Source: Hyphomicrobiaceae bacterium
GTDB taxonomy: Bacteria > Pseudomonadota > Alphaproteobacteria > Rhizobiales > Hyphomicrobiaceae
NCBI GenBank assembly: GCA_021775715.1
Contig: JAJFHI010000322.1
Coordinates: forward strand, 1 to 9,750
Reading direction: 5' to 3'
Length of the DNA: 9,750 nucleotides
Position numbers and translations under genes: made by a program. Under the pieces are notes generated by a model. It was not told the origin of the DNA, did no database searches, and was given only the letters and a program-made list of their open reading frames with translations. Positions 1 to 6,445 of the stretch are shown one piece after another (the stretch's first letter is position 1; the number at the start of each line of letters is the position of its first letter).

Positions 1-371
1 TTCTTCAACGCATCTGTTACGTGCGGGATGACCTGCACCGTACCGCCGAGGTAGTCGCCGCGGCGTTCCTTGGTGATGATGTCCTGGTAAATGCGCCCGG
101 TGGTGATGTTGTCGGACTTCTTGGCCGGAACGCCGGTGAAGCGTTCGTAGTGGCCAAGGTCTAGGTCCGTCTCAGCCCCATCATCGGTGACGAATACCTC
201 GCCATGCTGATAGGGGCTCATCGTCCCTGGGTCGACGTTCAGGTACGGATCGAGTTTGCGCAAACGGACAGAATAGCCGCGTGCCTGGAGAACCGCACCA
301 AGTGCTGCGGAAGCGAGACCTTTGCCGAGGGAGGAGACCACGCCGCCGGTAATGAAGATATAGCGTTGCAT
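1..371 (-). CDS. pyrG: CTP synthase, N-terminal part (runs off left edge)
   Basis: CTP synthase makes CTP from UTP, ATP and glutamine in the cytoplasm, the last step of de novo pyrimidine nucleotide synthesis. Only the first 123 codons lie in the window; family members run to about 540-550 residues, so the glutaminase half is outside. The product starts MQRYIFITGGVVSSLGKG, the family's P-loop-like ATP site with Lys17. KLDPYLNVDPGTMSP follows at residues 39-53, then HGEVFVTDDGAETDLDLGHY at 57-75, where Asp71 matches the Mg-binding aspartate of the E. coli enzyme. The frame is intact. The ATG at 369-371 fits the family's N-terminus, but the bases before it hold no strong Shine-Dalgarno sequence. 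A terminator at 498-529 separates the gene from secG, so it should use its own promoter within about 372-497. Identification is near certain. Confidence 0.97.
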   Translation of the reverse strand, partial: MQRYIFITGGVVSSLGKGLASAALGAVLQARGYSVRLRKLDPYLNVDPGTMSPYQHGEVFVTDDGAETDLDLGHYERFTGVPAKKSDNITTGRIYQDIITKERRGDYLGGTVQVIPHVTDALK

Positions 372-458
372 GGGAGTCCGATCTCGCATGAAACGCCGAC
401 GATTCGAAGCGGTAATATCGCCACATCCACATCGGCGTGCATTTTGTGTTGGTTAATT

Positions 459-482
459 TGCGGAAATACACCGCATTTCGCA
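459..482. promoter_or_regulatory. Imperfect inverted repeat upstream of pyrG
   Basis: TGCGGAAAT (459-467) and ATTTCGCA (475-482) are reverse complements apart from one extra G in the left arm, with a 7-base spacer. The repeat lies between the secG terminator and the pyrG start, about 90-110 bases upstream of that start. A protein-binding operator or part of the pyrG promoter region is possible. No known operator is recognised, and short repeats like this arise by chance. Confidence 0.25.
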
Positions 483-497
483 GTCGCAATACCCCAG

Positions 498-529
498 AAA
501 AAACCGGACGGCGGATGCCACCCGGTTTT
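498..529 (-). terminator. Rho-independent terminator after secG
   Basis: On the minus strand an 8-base-pair stem, AAAACCGG with CCGGTTTT (529-522 and 507-500), encloses a 14-base loop that can form an inner GTGG/CCGC helix. Six T residues (503-498) close it. It ends about 70-100 bases after the secG stop, where a terminator for the tpiA-secG side is expected. The flanking A and T runs also give it a weaker terminator shape on the plus strand. Confidence 0.8.
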
Positions 530-597
530 AAATTCCCGTTCTGCCTGGAACGGATTGTGTACAGGCGCCCTGCAAATATGACAGGCCATCAAGCCGC

Positions 598-1014
598 TTA
601 TCGAGATTTTGGCACGGCTGGGACGCGTTCGCCGCCTTTGCCAGCCTCAAGTGCATCGAGAATGCCACCCTCCTCAGCAAGGGCCTTCGGCACGGTGTCC
701 TTGTCCGCAGACGTAGCAGCACCGGCTGTCGCAGGAGCCGTCTGGCCGCCCGCCAAATCATCAAGCACCTGGGTTTCCGGCGCGTCGCGTTGCGCCAAAA
801 CGGTGAGAAGAATGCTGGTGGTAAAGAAAGCTGCTGCCAGGCCGGCAGTTGTGCGCGTCAAAAGGTTGGCCGTTCCACGACCCGACAGAAAGCCGCCGCC
901 ACCGCCGCCGCCGCCGCCCATACCAAGCGCCCCACCCTCCGATTTCTGCATCAGAACAACTGCGACGAGAGATGCCGCAATGAGGAGGTGAATCACCAGA
1001 ACGATCGTTTCCAT
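598..1014 (-). CDS. secG: Preprotein translocase subunit SecG
   Basis: SecG is the small auxiliary subunit of the SecYEG channel in the inner membrane and stimulates SecA-driven protein export. The 138-residue product has the family's two membrane segments, about residues 3-21 and 57-76. Between them is the conserved cytoplasmic loop with QKSEGGALGMGG and FLSGRGTANLLTRTT. Nine consecutive glycines (codons at 892-918) enlarge the loop's usual glycine patch. After the second helix comes a polar Ala-, Gly- and Glu-rich tail of about 60 residues, a common and poorly conserved extension in alphaproteobacterial SecG. The ATG at 1012-1014 begins directly with the first helix, and AGGA lies just upstream. 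The gene is downstream of tpiA and a small exported-protein gene, and is followed by a terminator at 498-529. Confidence 0.95.
   Translation of the reverse strand: METIVLVIHLLIAASLVAVVLMQKSEGGALGMGGGGGGGGGFLSGRGTANLLTRTTAGLAAAFFTTSILLTVLAQRDAPETQVLDDLAGGQTAPATAGAATSADKDTVPKALAEEGGILDALEAGKGGERVPAVPKSR
892..918 (-). repeat. Glycine-codon triplet repeat inside secG
   Basis: Nine successive glycine codons, five GGC, one GGT and three GGC on the coding strand, form a near-perfect trinucleotide repeat in the SecG cytoplasmic loop. Slippage here would add or remove glycines without breaking the frame. Confidence 0.85.
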
Positions 1015-1137
1015 TGGTCCTATGCCTTATAAATGCTCAGGGGGCGTCGCCATTGAAGAGACCCCCGCAATAGTGTGGGTTTTCAGCCGTCGCGACAGGC
1101 ACGCCGGGAAATTGCTATGTTTGACGTGGTGTCTACA

Positions 1138-1166
1138 CTAGGGGGCTTACAAGTGCCAGCCCCTAG
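1138..1166 (-). terminator. Hairpin at the stop codon of the small exported-protein gene
   Basis: CTAGGGGGCT (1138-1147) and AGCCCCTAG (1158-1166) are complementary except for one extra G, giving a stem of about 9 base pairs and a 10-base loop. It includes the TAG stop of the 1163-1570 gene. No T run follows on either strand, so it may be a processing or mRNA-stabilising hairpin, or a weak terminator, ahead of secG. Confidence 0.35.
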
Positions 1167-1570
1167 CTTTGCTGGCCCACGCGCCGCGGATTGCGCCCCG
1201 GCAAAGGTGGGATCTTGATCCCAAGCCGACGGGCCGCCTGACGGTCTTTGCGCTGCTTTTCTTTGGTGGTCGCTTTGAACACCCCGACACATCGAAACTT
1301 CAGCATCTCTTCGATTTTGATAAACCTAAGGATTTCGCGCAACCGGTCAGCGCTCAGATTGGATTTCGCCCATTCTGGCCCCCGCTCCATTTCGATTTCA
1401 ACACCACTGTGAATGGCGTCAGCTTTGTCTGCCTCTAACGCCCGGCAATCGGCCAGTGTCAGCGGTTTGTCAGCAACAGCGCCGCTGCCCGCCACCACCA
1501 TAAGGCTCAGTCCGATCAAAGCCGCCCAGACAAGGCGGTGCGGGTTCTGGCCATTCGTTCTCTTCGACAT
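1163..1570 (-). CDS. Unrecognised small exported protein with two cysteines
   Basis: The product of 135 residues matches no family I can name with certainty. Residues about 13-33 form a hydrophobic stretch after a basic N-terminus and end in Ala-Val-Ala/Asp, a good signal peptidase I site, so export to the periplasm is likely. The mature part is short and polar, with two cysteines (Cys42 in LADCRAL, Cys94 in KFRCVGVF) that could form one disulfide. It also has a helix-like acidic/aromatic segment (PEWAKSNLSADRLREILRF) and a basic Lys/Arg/Pro-rich C-terminus from about residue 102. I chose the ATG at 1568-1570; a TTG nine bases upstream is in frame but has no better ribosome site. The gene lies between tpiA and secG on the same strand. 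Its regular frame and signal-peptide layout favour a real gene. Confidence 0.75.
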   Translation of the reverse strand: MSKRTNGQNPHRLVWAALIGLSLMVVAGSGAVADKPLTLADCRALEADKADAIHSGVEIEMERGPEWAKSNLSADRLREILRFIKIEEMLKFRCVGVFKATTKEKQRKDRQAARRLGIKIPPLPGRNPRRVGQQS

Positions 1571-1644
1571 CAAACACAACTCATTATCGGGCTCGGCTTT
1601 GTATCAGGGCCGATTCTACCAACTTCCAACATCAGCTTGGCGAT

Positions 1645-1668
1645 AAAAATCACACGGAAGCGATTTTT
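1645..1668 (-). terminator. A/T-rich inverted repeat, possible tpiA terminator
   Basis: AAAAATC (1645-1651) and GATTTTT (1662-1668) form a 7-base-pair stem on either strand. It lies between tpiA and the next gene on the minus strand. The stem is A/T-rich, so it would be a weak terminator at best. Confidence 0.25.
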
Positions 1669-1686
1669 GCGGGCGGGAGTGATTTA

Positions 1687-1707
1687 CGCGCTCTCTGGTG
1701 GAGCGCG
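1687..1707 (-). terminator. GC-rich hairpin 15 bases after tpiA
   Basis: CGCGCTC (1687-1693) and GAGCGCG (1701-1707) are perfect reverse complements around a 7-base loop, about 15 bases beyond the tpiA stop. No T run follows directly. The A/T-rich repeat at 1645-1668 could complete termination, or the hairpin may only protect the tpiA mRNA end. Confidence 0.4.
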
Positions 1708-1721
1708 CGTGCGACAGTACC

Positions 1722-2486
1722 CTAAGCCCGATATGCGGCCAAAATCCCTAGGAAATCGTTTGCCTTCAAGCTGGCGCCCCCGACAAGCGCGCCATTTACG
1801 TTGGCAATGCTCATCAATTCAGCTGCGTTGGCGGCCTTTACAGAGCCTCCATAAAGCAGCCGCATGGCACGACCTTCGTCACCAAACCGCGCGATCAGCG
1901 ATTGCCGCAAGGCCGCATGCACAGCTTCAACGTCGTCGGCCGTCGGCGTCAGCCCGGTTCCAATTGCCCACACAGGTTCGTATGCGACAATCGTGTTTTG
2001 TGCTGTCGCCTCGTCCGGCACCGATCCCAACAGCTGGCGGTTGACGACATCTAGCGTCAAACCGGCAGCGCGCTGGCCTGCCGTTTCGCCGATACAGATA
2101 ATAGCCGTCAATCCAGCGCGGTATGCCGCGACCGCCTTGGCCCGAACGAGAGCGTCGGTCTCACCGTGATCGCCGCGGCGCTCGGAGTGGCCGACAATAA
2201 CGGCCGTAGCACCCGCATCTGCAAGGATCTCTGAAGAAATATCGCCCGTGTTGGCACCCAATTGCGCCACATGGCAGTCCTGCCCGCCAACAACTACCTT
2301 CGACCCTGAAACAACTTCCGAAAGCGCCATAATCAGCGTAGCAGGCGGACAAATCATAGCGTCGACGCCATCGAGCGCTGGATCGTCGACACCATCGCGG
2401 ATCACAAGTGCTTCCACCATTGAGGCCTTGAGGCCATTCATCTTCCAGTTTCCAGCAACCAGCGGGCGGATGTTTGAGGCCGTCAT
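1722..2486 (-). CDS. tpiA: Triosephosphate isomerase
   Basis: This enzyme interconverts dihydroxyacetone phosphate and glyceraldehyde 3-phosphate in glycolysis and gluconeogenesis, in the cytoplasm. The 254-residue product has normal family length and a full set of active-site motifs: GNWKMN with Lys15, GHSERR with catalytic His100, and AYEPVWAIGTG with the general-base Glu170. The phosphate-gripping loop follows Glu170, and the C-terminal phosphate-binding segments LLYGGSVK (210-217) and GALVGGASL (232-240) are present. The ATG at 2484-2486 is well supported: AAGAAGGA (2501-2494) lies 7 bases before it. It is the first gene of the minus-strand run and diverges from ppiD across 388 bases. No odd residue or break is seen. 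Confidence 0.98.
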   Translation of the reverse strand: MTASNIRPLVAGNWKMNGLKASMVEALVIRDGVDDPALDGVDAMICPPATLIMALSEVVSGSKVVVGGQDCHVAQLGANTGDISSEILADAGATAVIVGHSERRGDHGETDALVRAKAVAAYRAGLTAIICIGETAGQRAAGLTLDVVNRQLLGSVPDEATAQNTIVAYEPVWAIGTGLTPTADDVEAVHAALRQSLIARFGDEGRAMRLLYGGSVKAANAAELMSIANVNGALVGGASLKANDFLGILAAYRA

Positions 2487-2525
2487 CAGCGTGTCCTTCT
2501 TATTATCTATGCCGTGTTTCGGCTT

Positions 2526-2561
2526 TCCTTAGGCGTAAGGACAGCAGCGGACCTCCCTTAC
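2526..2561 (-). promoter_or_regulatory. Alternative hairpins upstream of tpiA
   Basis: Read on the minus strand, three segments follow one another: GTAAGG (2561-2556), CCTTAC (2540-2535) and TAAGGA (2531-2526). The middle one can pair with either neighbour, giving a 6-base-pair hairpin with a 15-base loop or a 6-base-pair hairpin with a 4-base loop. They lie about 40-75 bases before the tpiA start, in the probable 5' untranslated region. The layout is seen; a switching role is inference. Confidence 0.3.
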
Positions 2562-2861
2562 ACCAACCCGGCCGCAGCATCACCTCCAACGTGTAAATTA
2601 TCTCGAGCCTTGGCTTATTCCGCACATTTTTATCAGATCGCAGAGGATTCTCGCGACCACACATCCCCAAACGGGCATTTTCGCGCATCGAGGTGACATT
2701 TTCCGGCATAGGCTTGTGCCGGGGGCCTTGCATTCCCTATCTCAGTAGCCTCATAACACGCAGCGCTAGCCGCCGTTCGGTGGGCCCTGGCTATAAAAAT
2801 TCATCAATGACCCCTCGCCCGGCACGCACCCGCTGCGGAGTCGTGAGGGCAGCAACGATCT

Positions 2862-2866
2862 GGAAG
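2862..2866 (+). promoter_or_regulatory. Ribosome binding site of ppiD
   Basis: GGAAG lies 8 bases before the ATG at 2875, supporting that start. The encoded N-terminus there (MLEQLRRSTSGILAK) is the usual one for this family. Confidence 0.6.
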
Positions 2867-2874
2867 ACGAAAAA

Positions 2875-4767
2875 ATGCTCGAACAGCTCCGTCGGAGTAC
2901 CTCAGGAATACTGGCGAAAATTCTCATTGCTTTGCTTGTATTAAGCTTTGCCGTCTGGGGCATCGCAGATGTCTTTACCGGATATAGCAATGCTGCCATC
3001 GCAACGATCGGCGATGAAGAGATTTCGCCGCAAGAGTTTGAGCAGGCCTACCGCAATGAGATCGACGCGTTGTCACGTCAATCCGGGCAGCGGATCACAC
3101 CCGACCAAGCGCGCGCCATCGGGCTCGATCGCCAAGTACTTTCACGCCTGATCGGTGCCACGGCCGTCGAAGCTCACGCCCGCGCCCTCAATCTAAAACT
3201 CTCTGACGAGACACTGGTCGAGACATTGAAAAAAGATCCACAGTTTCTCGATTCAAGCGGCAAGTTCTCACTCTCGGCATTGAAGCAATCTCTGGCGCAA
3301 ATGGGAATTAGCCAGCTAGGCTTCCTGGACCTTCGTCGCAAAGATCAACTGCGCAACCAGATCACCAGCGCACTGTTGTCGGCGACAGCCGTCCCCGCAC
3401 CTCTTGCCGAGATCGTGCACAACTGGCGCAAAGAGACTCGCGTTGTTGAGTTCGCTACGATTGATGTCGCCAAATCCATCAAACTCCCAGAGCCAACCGA
3501 ACAAGAGCTCACGGAAACCTACGAGCAAAACAAGTCAAGCTTCATGGTACCGGAAATGCGCCAACTCGCAGTTCTGACGGTATCGTCGGAAGAACTGGCG
3601 AAAAAAATCGTCATCGGCGATGACGAAATCAAGAAAACTTACGAACAGACAAAAGAAACATACGACACGCCGGAACAACGTCGCATTCAGCAGATCCCCT
3701 TCCCTGATAAGGCCAAAGCTGAAGCTGCCAAGAAATCAATTGAGGGCGGCACGAAATTCGTTGACGTCGCCAAAGAGGCTGGTGCTACCGAAACCGACAT
3801 TGAACTGGGCTTGCTGCCAAAGTCGCGCCTGATCGACAAGAAGATCTCTGACGCCGCATTTGCGTTGGAAAAAGACAAAGTTTCTGATGTTGTCGAGGGC
3901 AAGTTTACAACCGTACTTTTGCGCGTCACCGAGATCAAACCCGGCATCACCAAGACATTCGAAGATGTGAAAACCGATGTGCGCGATAAACTTGCGCTGG
4001 AACAAGCAAACCTCGAAGTTCAAACACTTTACGACAAGATCGACGATGGCCGAGCCGCTGGCACAGCACTAAAAGACATCGCCAAAGACCTTGACGTGCC
4101 GTTCAGTGACATCGCCGCCGTAAGTTCTGAAAACACCGACCCCACGGATGCCGTTGTTTTCCAAGACCGCAACGGTCCAGCGATCATCAAAGGCGGATTT
4201 GATGGCCAGATCGGTGTTGAGAGCGAACCGGTCCAGCTGGGCGATGGTGGTTTTTCCTGGGTTGACGTGTTGTCTGTAACTCCACCGAAGCAAAAGACTG
4301 AGGCCGAGGTCAAAGATGCGGTCAAAGAGCTTTGGTCAAAAAACAAAACCCGCCAGATGCTTAAAAGTTTGGCCACGAAAGCCGTTGATCAGCTGCGCAA
4401 TGGCGAGGACTTCAACAAAGTGGCCGAAGAACTTGGAGCCAAGGTCACCAAGACACCGGCCATAACGCGCACGACCATACCACAGGGCCTAACGCAGGCC
4501 GCGATCACACAGGCCTTCCTGTTGCCGGTCAAGAGTGCCAGCTCGGCTGAAACCGACGATGGCAAATCACGCGCGGTGTTCCGTGTCAGCGAAATCAAGA
4601 AAGCCGATAAGCTTTCGGATGAGGATCGCAAGAACCTCAACACAGAGCTGCAGAGCGAGTTGCAGCGCGATCAACTGGCCGAATATGTAAACGCCTTACA
4701 AAACGAGATCGGTGTCAGTGTTAACGAAGGGCAGTTCTTGCGCATGACAGGTGCTGAGACGCAATAG
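2875..4767 (+). CDS. ppiD: PpiD-type periplasmic chaperone / peptidyl-prolyl isomerase
   Basis: PpiD is an inner-membrane-anchored periplasmic folding factor that meets proteins as they leave the Sec channel. The 630-residue product has the family layout. A short basic cytoplasmic start (MLEQLRRSTSGILAK) precedes one membrane anchor at about residues 14-34, followed by a SurA_N-like chaperone region at about 35-190. A parvulin (PpiC/rotamase) domain at about 262-357 carries IPFPDKAKAEA, GGTKFVDVAKEAG, LGLLPKSRLID and DAAFALEKDKVSDVV. A long helical, Lys/Glu-rich C-terminal half (360-630) completes the fold. Many PpiD rotamase domains have little isomerase activity, so chaperone function is the safer claim. 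The ATG has GGAAG 8 bases upstream. It diverges from tpiA and stands 94 bases before trpE, possibly in one transcript. Length is normal. Confidence 0.93.
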   Translation: MLEQLRRSTSGILAKILIALLVLSFAVWGIADVFTGYSNAAIATIGDEEISPQEFEQAYRNEIDALSRQSGQRITPDQARAIGLDRQVLSRLIGATAVEAHARALNLKLSDETLVETLKKDPQFLDSSGKFSLSALKQSLAQMGISQLGFLDLRRKDQLRNQITSALLSATAVPAPLAEIVHNWRKETRVVEFATIDVAKSIKLPEPTEQELTETYEQNKSSFMVPEMRQLAVLTVSSEELAKKIVIGDDEIKKTYEQTKETYDTPEQRRIQQIPFPDKAKAEAAKKSIEGGTKFVDVAKEAGATETDIELGLLPKSRLIDKKISDAAFALEKDKVSDVVEGKFTTVLLRVTEIKPGITKTFEDVKTDVRDKLALEQANLEVQTLYDKIDDGRAAGTALKDIAKDLDVPFSDIAAVSSENTDPTDAVVFQDRNGPAIIKGGFDGQIGVESEPVQLGDGGFSWVDVLSVTPPKQKTEAEVKDAVKELWSKNKTRQMLKSLATKAVDQLRNGEDFNKVAEELGAKVTKTPAITRTTIPQGLTQAAITQAFLLPVKSASSAETDDGKSRAVFRVSEIKKADKLSDEDRKNLNTELQSELQRDQLAEYVNALQNEIGVSVNEGQFLRMTGAETQ

Positions 4768-4775
4768 TCTTAGAC

Positions 4776-4841
4776 ATGCGACCTGTCGCACGATTCTCCG
4801 ACCCGGAGCGACTGACCGCGACCGGCCTCAGCCCGGTCTAA
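4776..4841 (+). other. Very short open frame in the trpE leader (21 codons)
   Basis: An ATG at 4776 opens a frame of 21 codons ending in TAA at 4839-4841, 20 bases before the trpE GTG. The peptide (MRPVARFSDPERLTATGLSPV) has no tryptophan, so it is not a classical trp leader peptide, and no Shine-Dalgarno sequence precedes it. It spans three hairpins. It may be chance. Confidence 0.15.
4777..4838 (+). promoter_or_regulatory. Structured leader between ppiD and trpE
   Basis: Three consecutive inverted repeats fill this spacer. TGCGAC/GTCGCA (4777-4782, 4785-4790) has a 2-base gap, so it suits a DNA-binding palindrome better than an RNA hairpin. CTCCG/CGGAG (4796-4800, 4804-4808) has a 3-base loop. 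GACCGG/CCGGTC (4820-4825, 4833-4838) has a 7-base loop. The GTCGC segment at 4785 could also pair with GCGAC at 4808 or 4818. No T run follows the last hairpin, so a simple attenuator terminator is not present. Control of trpE by protein binding or RNA folding is possible but unproven. Confidence 0.35.
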
Positions 4842-4861
4842 AGAACAAACGAGGCCCACCT

Positions 4862-6445
4862 GTGAGCACGTCTGACGGCCCCACACTGCAAATCGAGACC
4901 TATCCCAATCTGGATCGCTTCGCTGAGGGTTTTGCGACCGGAAAAACCCAAGTCGTGTGGACCCGTCTTGTCGCCGATCTTGAAACGCCGGTGTCTGCTT
5001 ACCTGAAAGCCGCTGGCGACAGACAAATGTGTTTCCTGCTGGAATCTGTCGAAGGTGGCGCTCAGCGTGGGCGTTATTCAATCATCGGTCTGGAACCGGA
5101 TCTCATCTGGCGCGCCAATGGTAACGCTGCCGAAATCAATCGCGTGCCACTGAAATCACCTGACGCATTCAAGCCCGACAAAAAGCCGATGCTGCAATCA
5201 CTGCGGGCATTGCTGGACGAAAGCCGCATCGACCTGCCCGACACCCTACCGCCGATGGCCGCCGGTGTGTTTGGCTATATGGGATACGACACCGTCCGCC
5301 TGGTCGAGCGCCTGCCCGATGTTCCGCCCGACGATCTCGGCGTTGCCGATGCGATCATGATGCGCCCAACTGTGATGATCATTTTTGATGCCGTCAAAGA
5401 CGAGATGACATTGGTCACGCCGGTGCGTTCTGATGGCAAACAAAAATCAGCCAAAGCCTCCTACAACGCCGCCGTCAAACGCCTTCATGCAGTTGTCGCG
5501 CGGCTCGATGCACCGCTGCCGCATGGCTCACAAACATCAGCGCAGGATATTGAACTCCCCGCGCCTAATTCCAACACTCCGGAACCCCAATACCTCGACA
5601 TGGTTCGCCGGGCGAAGGACTACATTACGGCGGGCGACATTTTCCAGGTCGTGCTGTCGCAACGCTTCTCTACGCCGTTTTCGTTGTCGTCGTTTGCGTT
5701 GTATCGCGCACTGCGTCGCCTAAATCCGTCGCCGTTCCTGTTTCATCTCGACTTCGGCGGTTTCTCGCTGGTTGGATCATCACCCGAAATCCTTGTTCGT
5801 GTACGCGATGGCGAGGTTACCATTCGCCCGATCGCTGGCACAGCGCCACGTGGCCAAGACGACGCGCATGATCAAGACTTGGCCGATGCACTTTTGGCGG
5901 ATCCAAAAGAGCGCGCCGAACACCTGATGTTACTCGATCTCGGGCGCAACGATGTTGGTCGTGTCGCCAAAGTCGGCACCGTGGACGTCACGCACCAGTT
6001 TGCCATCGAGCGCTACAGCCACGTCATGCACATTGTCTCCAATGTTGTCGGCGATCTTGATCCGGCTCACGACAGTGTTGATGCGCTGATGGCAGGTTTT
6101 CCAGCCGGTACCGTTTCCGGCGCGCCGAAAGTCCGCGCCATGGAAATCATCGACGAGTTGGAAGTCTCCAAGCGCGGTCCATATGCCGGATGCGTTGGTT
6201 ACTTCTCCGCAGATGGGCAGATGGACACCTGCATCGTTCTCAGAACAGCGATTGTGAAAGACGGTATGTTGCACGTGCAGGCAGGCGCAGGTCTAGTGCA
6301 CGATTCCATTCCTGAAAACGAACAGCAGGAATGTATCAACAAAGCCAAGGCGGTTGTGCGCGCGGCCGAAGAAGCCGTCCGCTTTGCAACGGGCGGCAAC
6401 GGCCCGGGCAAACCTGCTGGCGGCAATGGCGGTGCGTTTCAATAA
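4862..6445 (+). CDS. trpE: Anthranilate synthase component I
   Basis: TrpE converts chorismate to anthranilate with ammonia supplied by TrpG, the first committed step of tryptophan synthesis. From the GTG start the product has 527 residues. The feedback-inhibition motif LLES is at 59-62, and NPSPFLF (288-294) matches the second part of the tryptophan pocket. The chorismate-binding domain shows PIAGTAPRG (323-331), LLDLGRNDVGRVAK (357-370), ERYSHVMHIVSNVVGDL (383-399), FPAGTVSGAPKVRAMEII (413-430) and QAGAGLVHDSIPENE (473-487). GTG 4862-4864 is preferred because GAGG lies 7 bases upstream and homology begins just after it. An in-frame ATG at 4751 would overlap the end of ppiD and add 37 residues unlike the family. 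A Gly/Pro/Asn-rich tail (about 510-527) is extra. The TAA stop shares a base with the next gene's ATG. Confidence 0.97.
   Translation: MSTSDGPTLQIETYPNLDRFAEGFATGKTQVVWTRLVADLETPVSAYLKAAGDRQMCFLLESVEGGAQRGRYSIIGLEPDLIWRANGNAAEINRVPLKSPDAFKPDKKPMLQSLRALLDESRIDLPDTLPPMAAGVFGYMGYDTVRLVERLPDVPPDDLGVADAIMMRPTVMIIFDAVKDEMTLVTPVRSDGKQKSAKASYNAAVKRLHAVVARLDAPLPHGSQTSAQDIELPAPNSNTPEPQYLDMVRRAKDYITAGDIFQVVLSQRFSTPFSLSSFALYRALRRLNPSPFLFHLDFGGFSLVGSSPEILVRVRDGEVTIRPIAGTAPRGQDDAHDQDLADALLADPKERAEHLMLLDLGRNDVGRVAKVGTVDVTHQFAIERYSHVMHIVSNVVGDLDPAHDSVDALMAGFPAGTVSGAPKVRAMEIIDELEVSKRGPYAGCVGYFSADGQMDTCIVLRTAIVKDGMLHVQAGAGLVHDSIPENEQQECINKAKAVVRAAEEAVRFATGGNGPGKPAGGNGGAFQ

Larger units (their letters stand above)
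2487..2874. other. Divergent intergenic region between tpiA and ppiD
   Basis: No gene is supported in these 388 bases: the open frames are short, lack family features, and have no good ribosome sites. The region must hold the promoters of both tpiA (minus) and ppiD (plus), but I see no clear -35/-10 pair. It contains two GANTC sites (2646-2650 and 2838-2842), a three-part repeat of CCTTA/TAAGG near tpiA (2526-2561), a CCGGCA/TGCCGG inverted repeat (2703-2708 and 2717-2722), and an A/T-rich TATAAAAAT stretch near 2792-2800. An unannotated small RNA cannot be excluded by eye. Confidence 0.6.

Noticed and set aside
437..991. Open frame of 184 codons on the plus strand opposite secG
   Set aside because: Its proline- and alanine-rich product is the antisense reading of secG's glycine tract and Ala-rich tail, with no recognisable domain.
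1060..1085. Terminator-like ACCC...GGGTTTT on the plus strand before secG
   Set aside because: The stem is only about four pairs and no plus-strand gene precedes it.
1571..1579. TTG start for the small exported protein
   Set aside because: The ATG at 1570 gives a normal basic N-terminus and signal peptide; the TTG has no better ribosome site.
2503..2733. 76-codon frame upstream of tpiA on the minus strand
   Set aside because: No ribosome site, no domain, and atypical composition. It most likely reads the 5' region of tpiA.
4751..4861. Upstream in-frame ATG start for trpE
   Set aside because: It overlaps the end of ppiD, has no good ribosome site, and the extra 37 residues do not look like TrpE. 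GTG 4862 with GAGG upstream fits better.
5930..6274. 114-codon frame antisense to trpE
   Set aside because: It lies wholly within a highly conserved part of trpE and has no family features.
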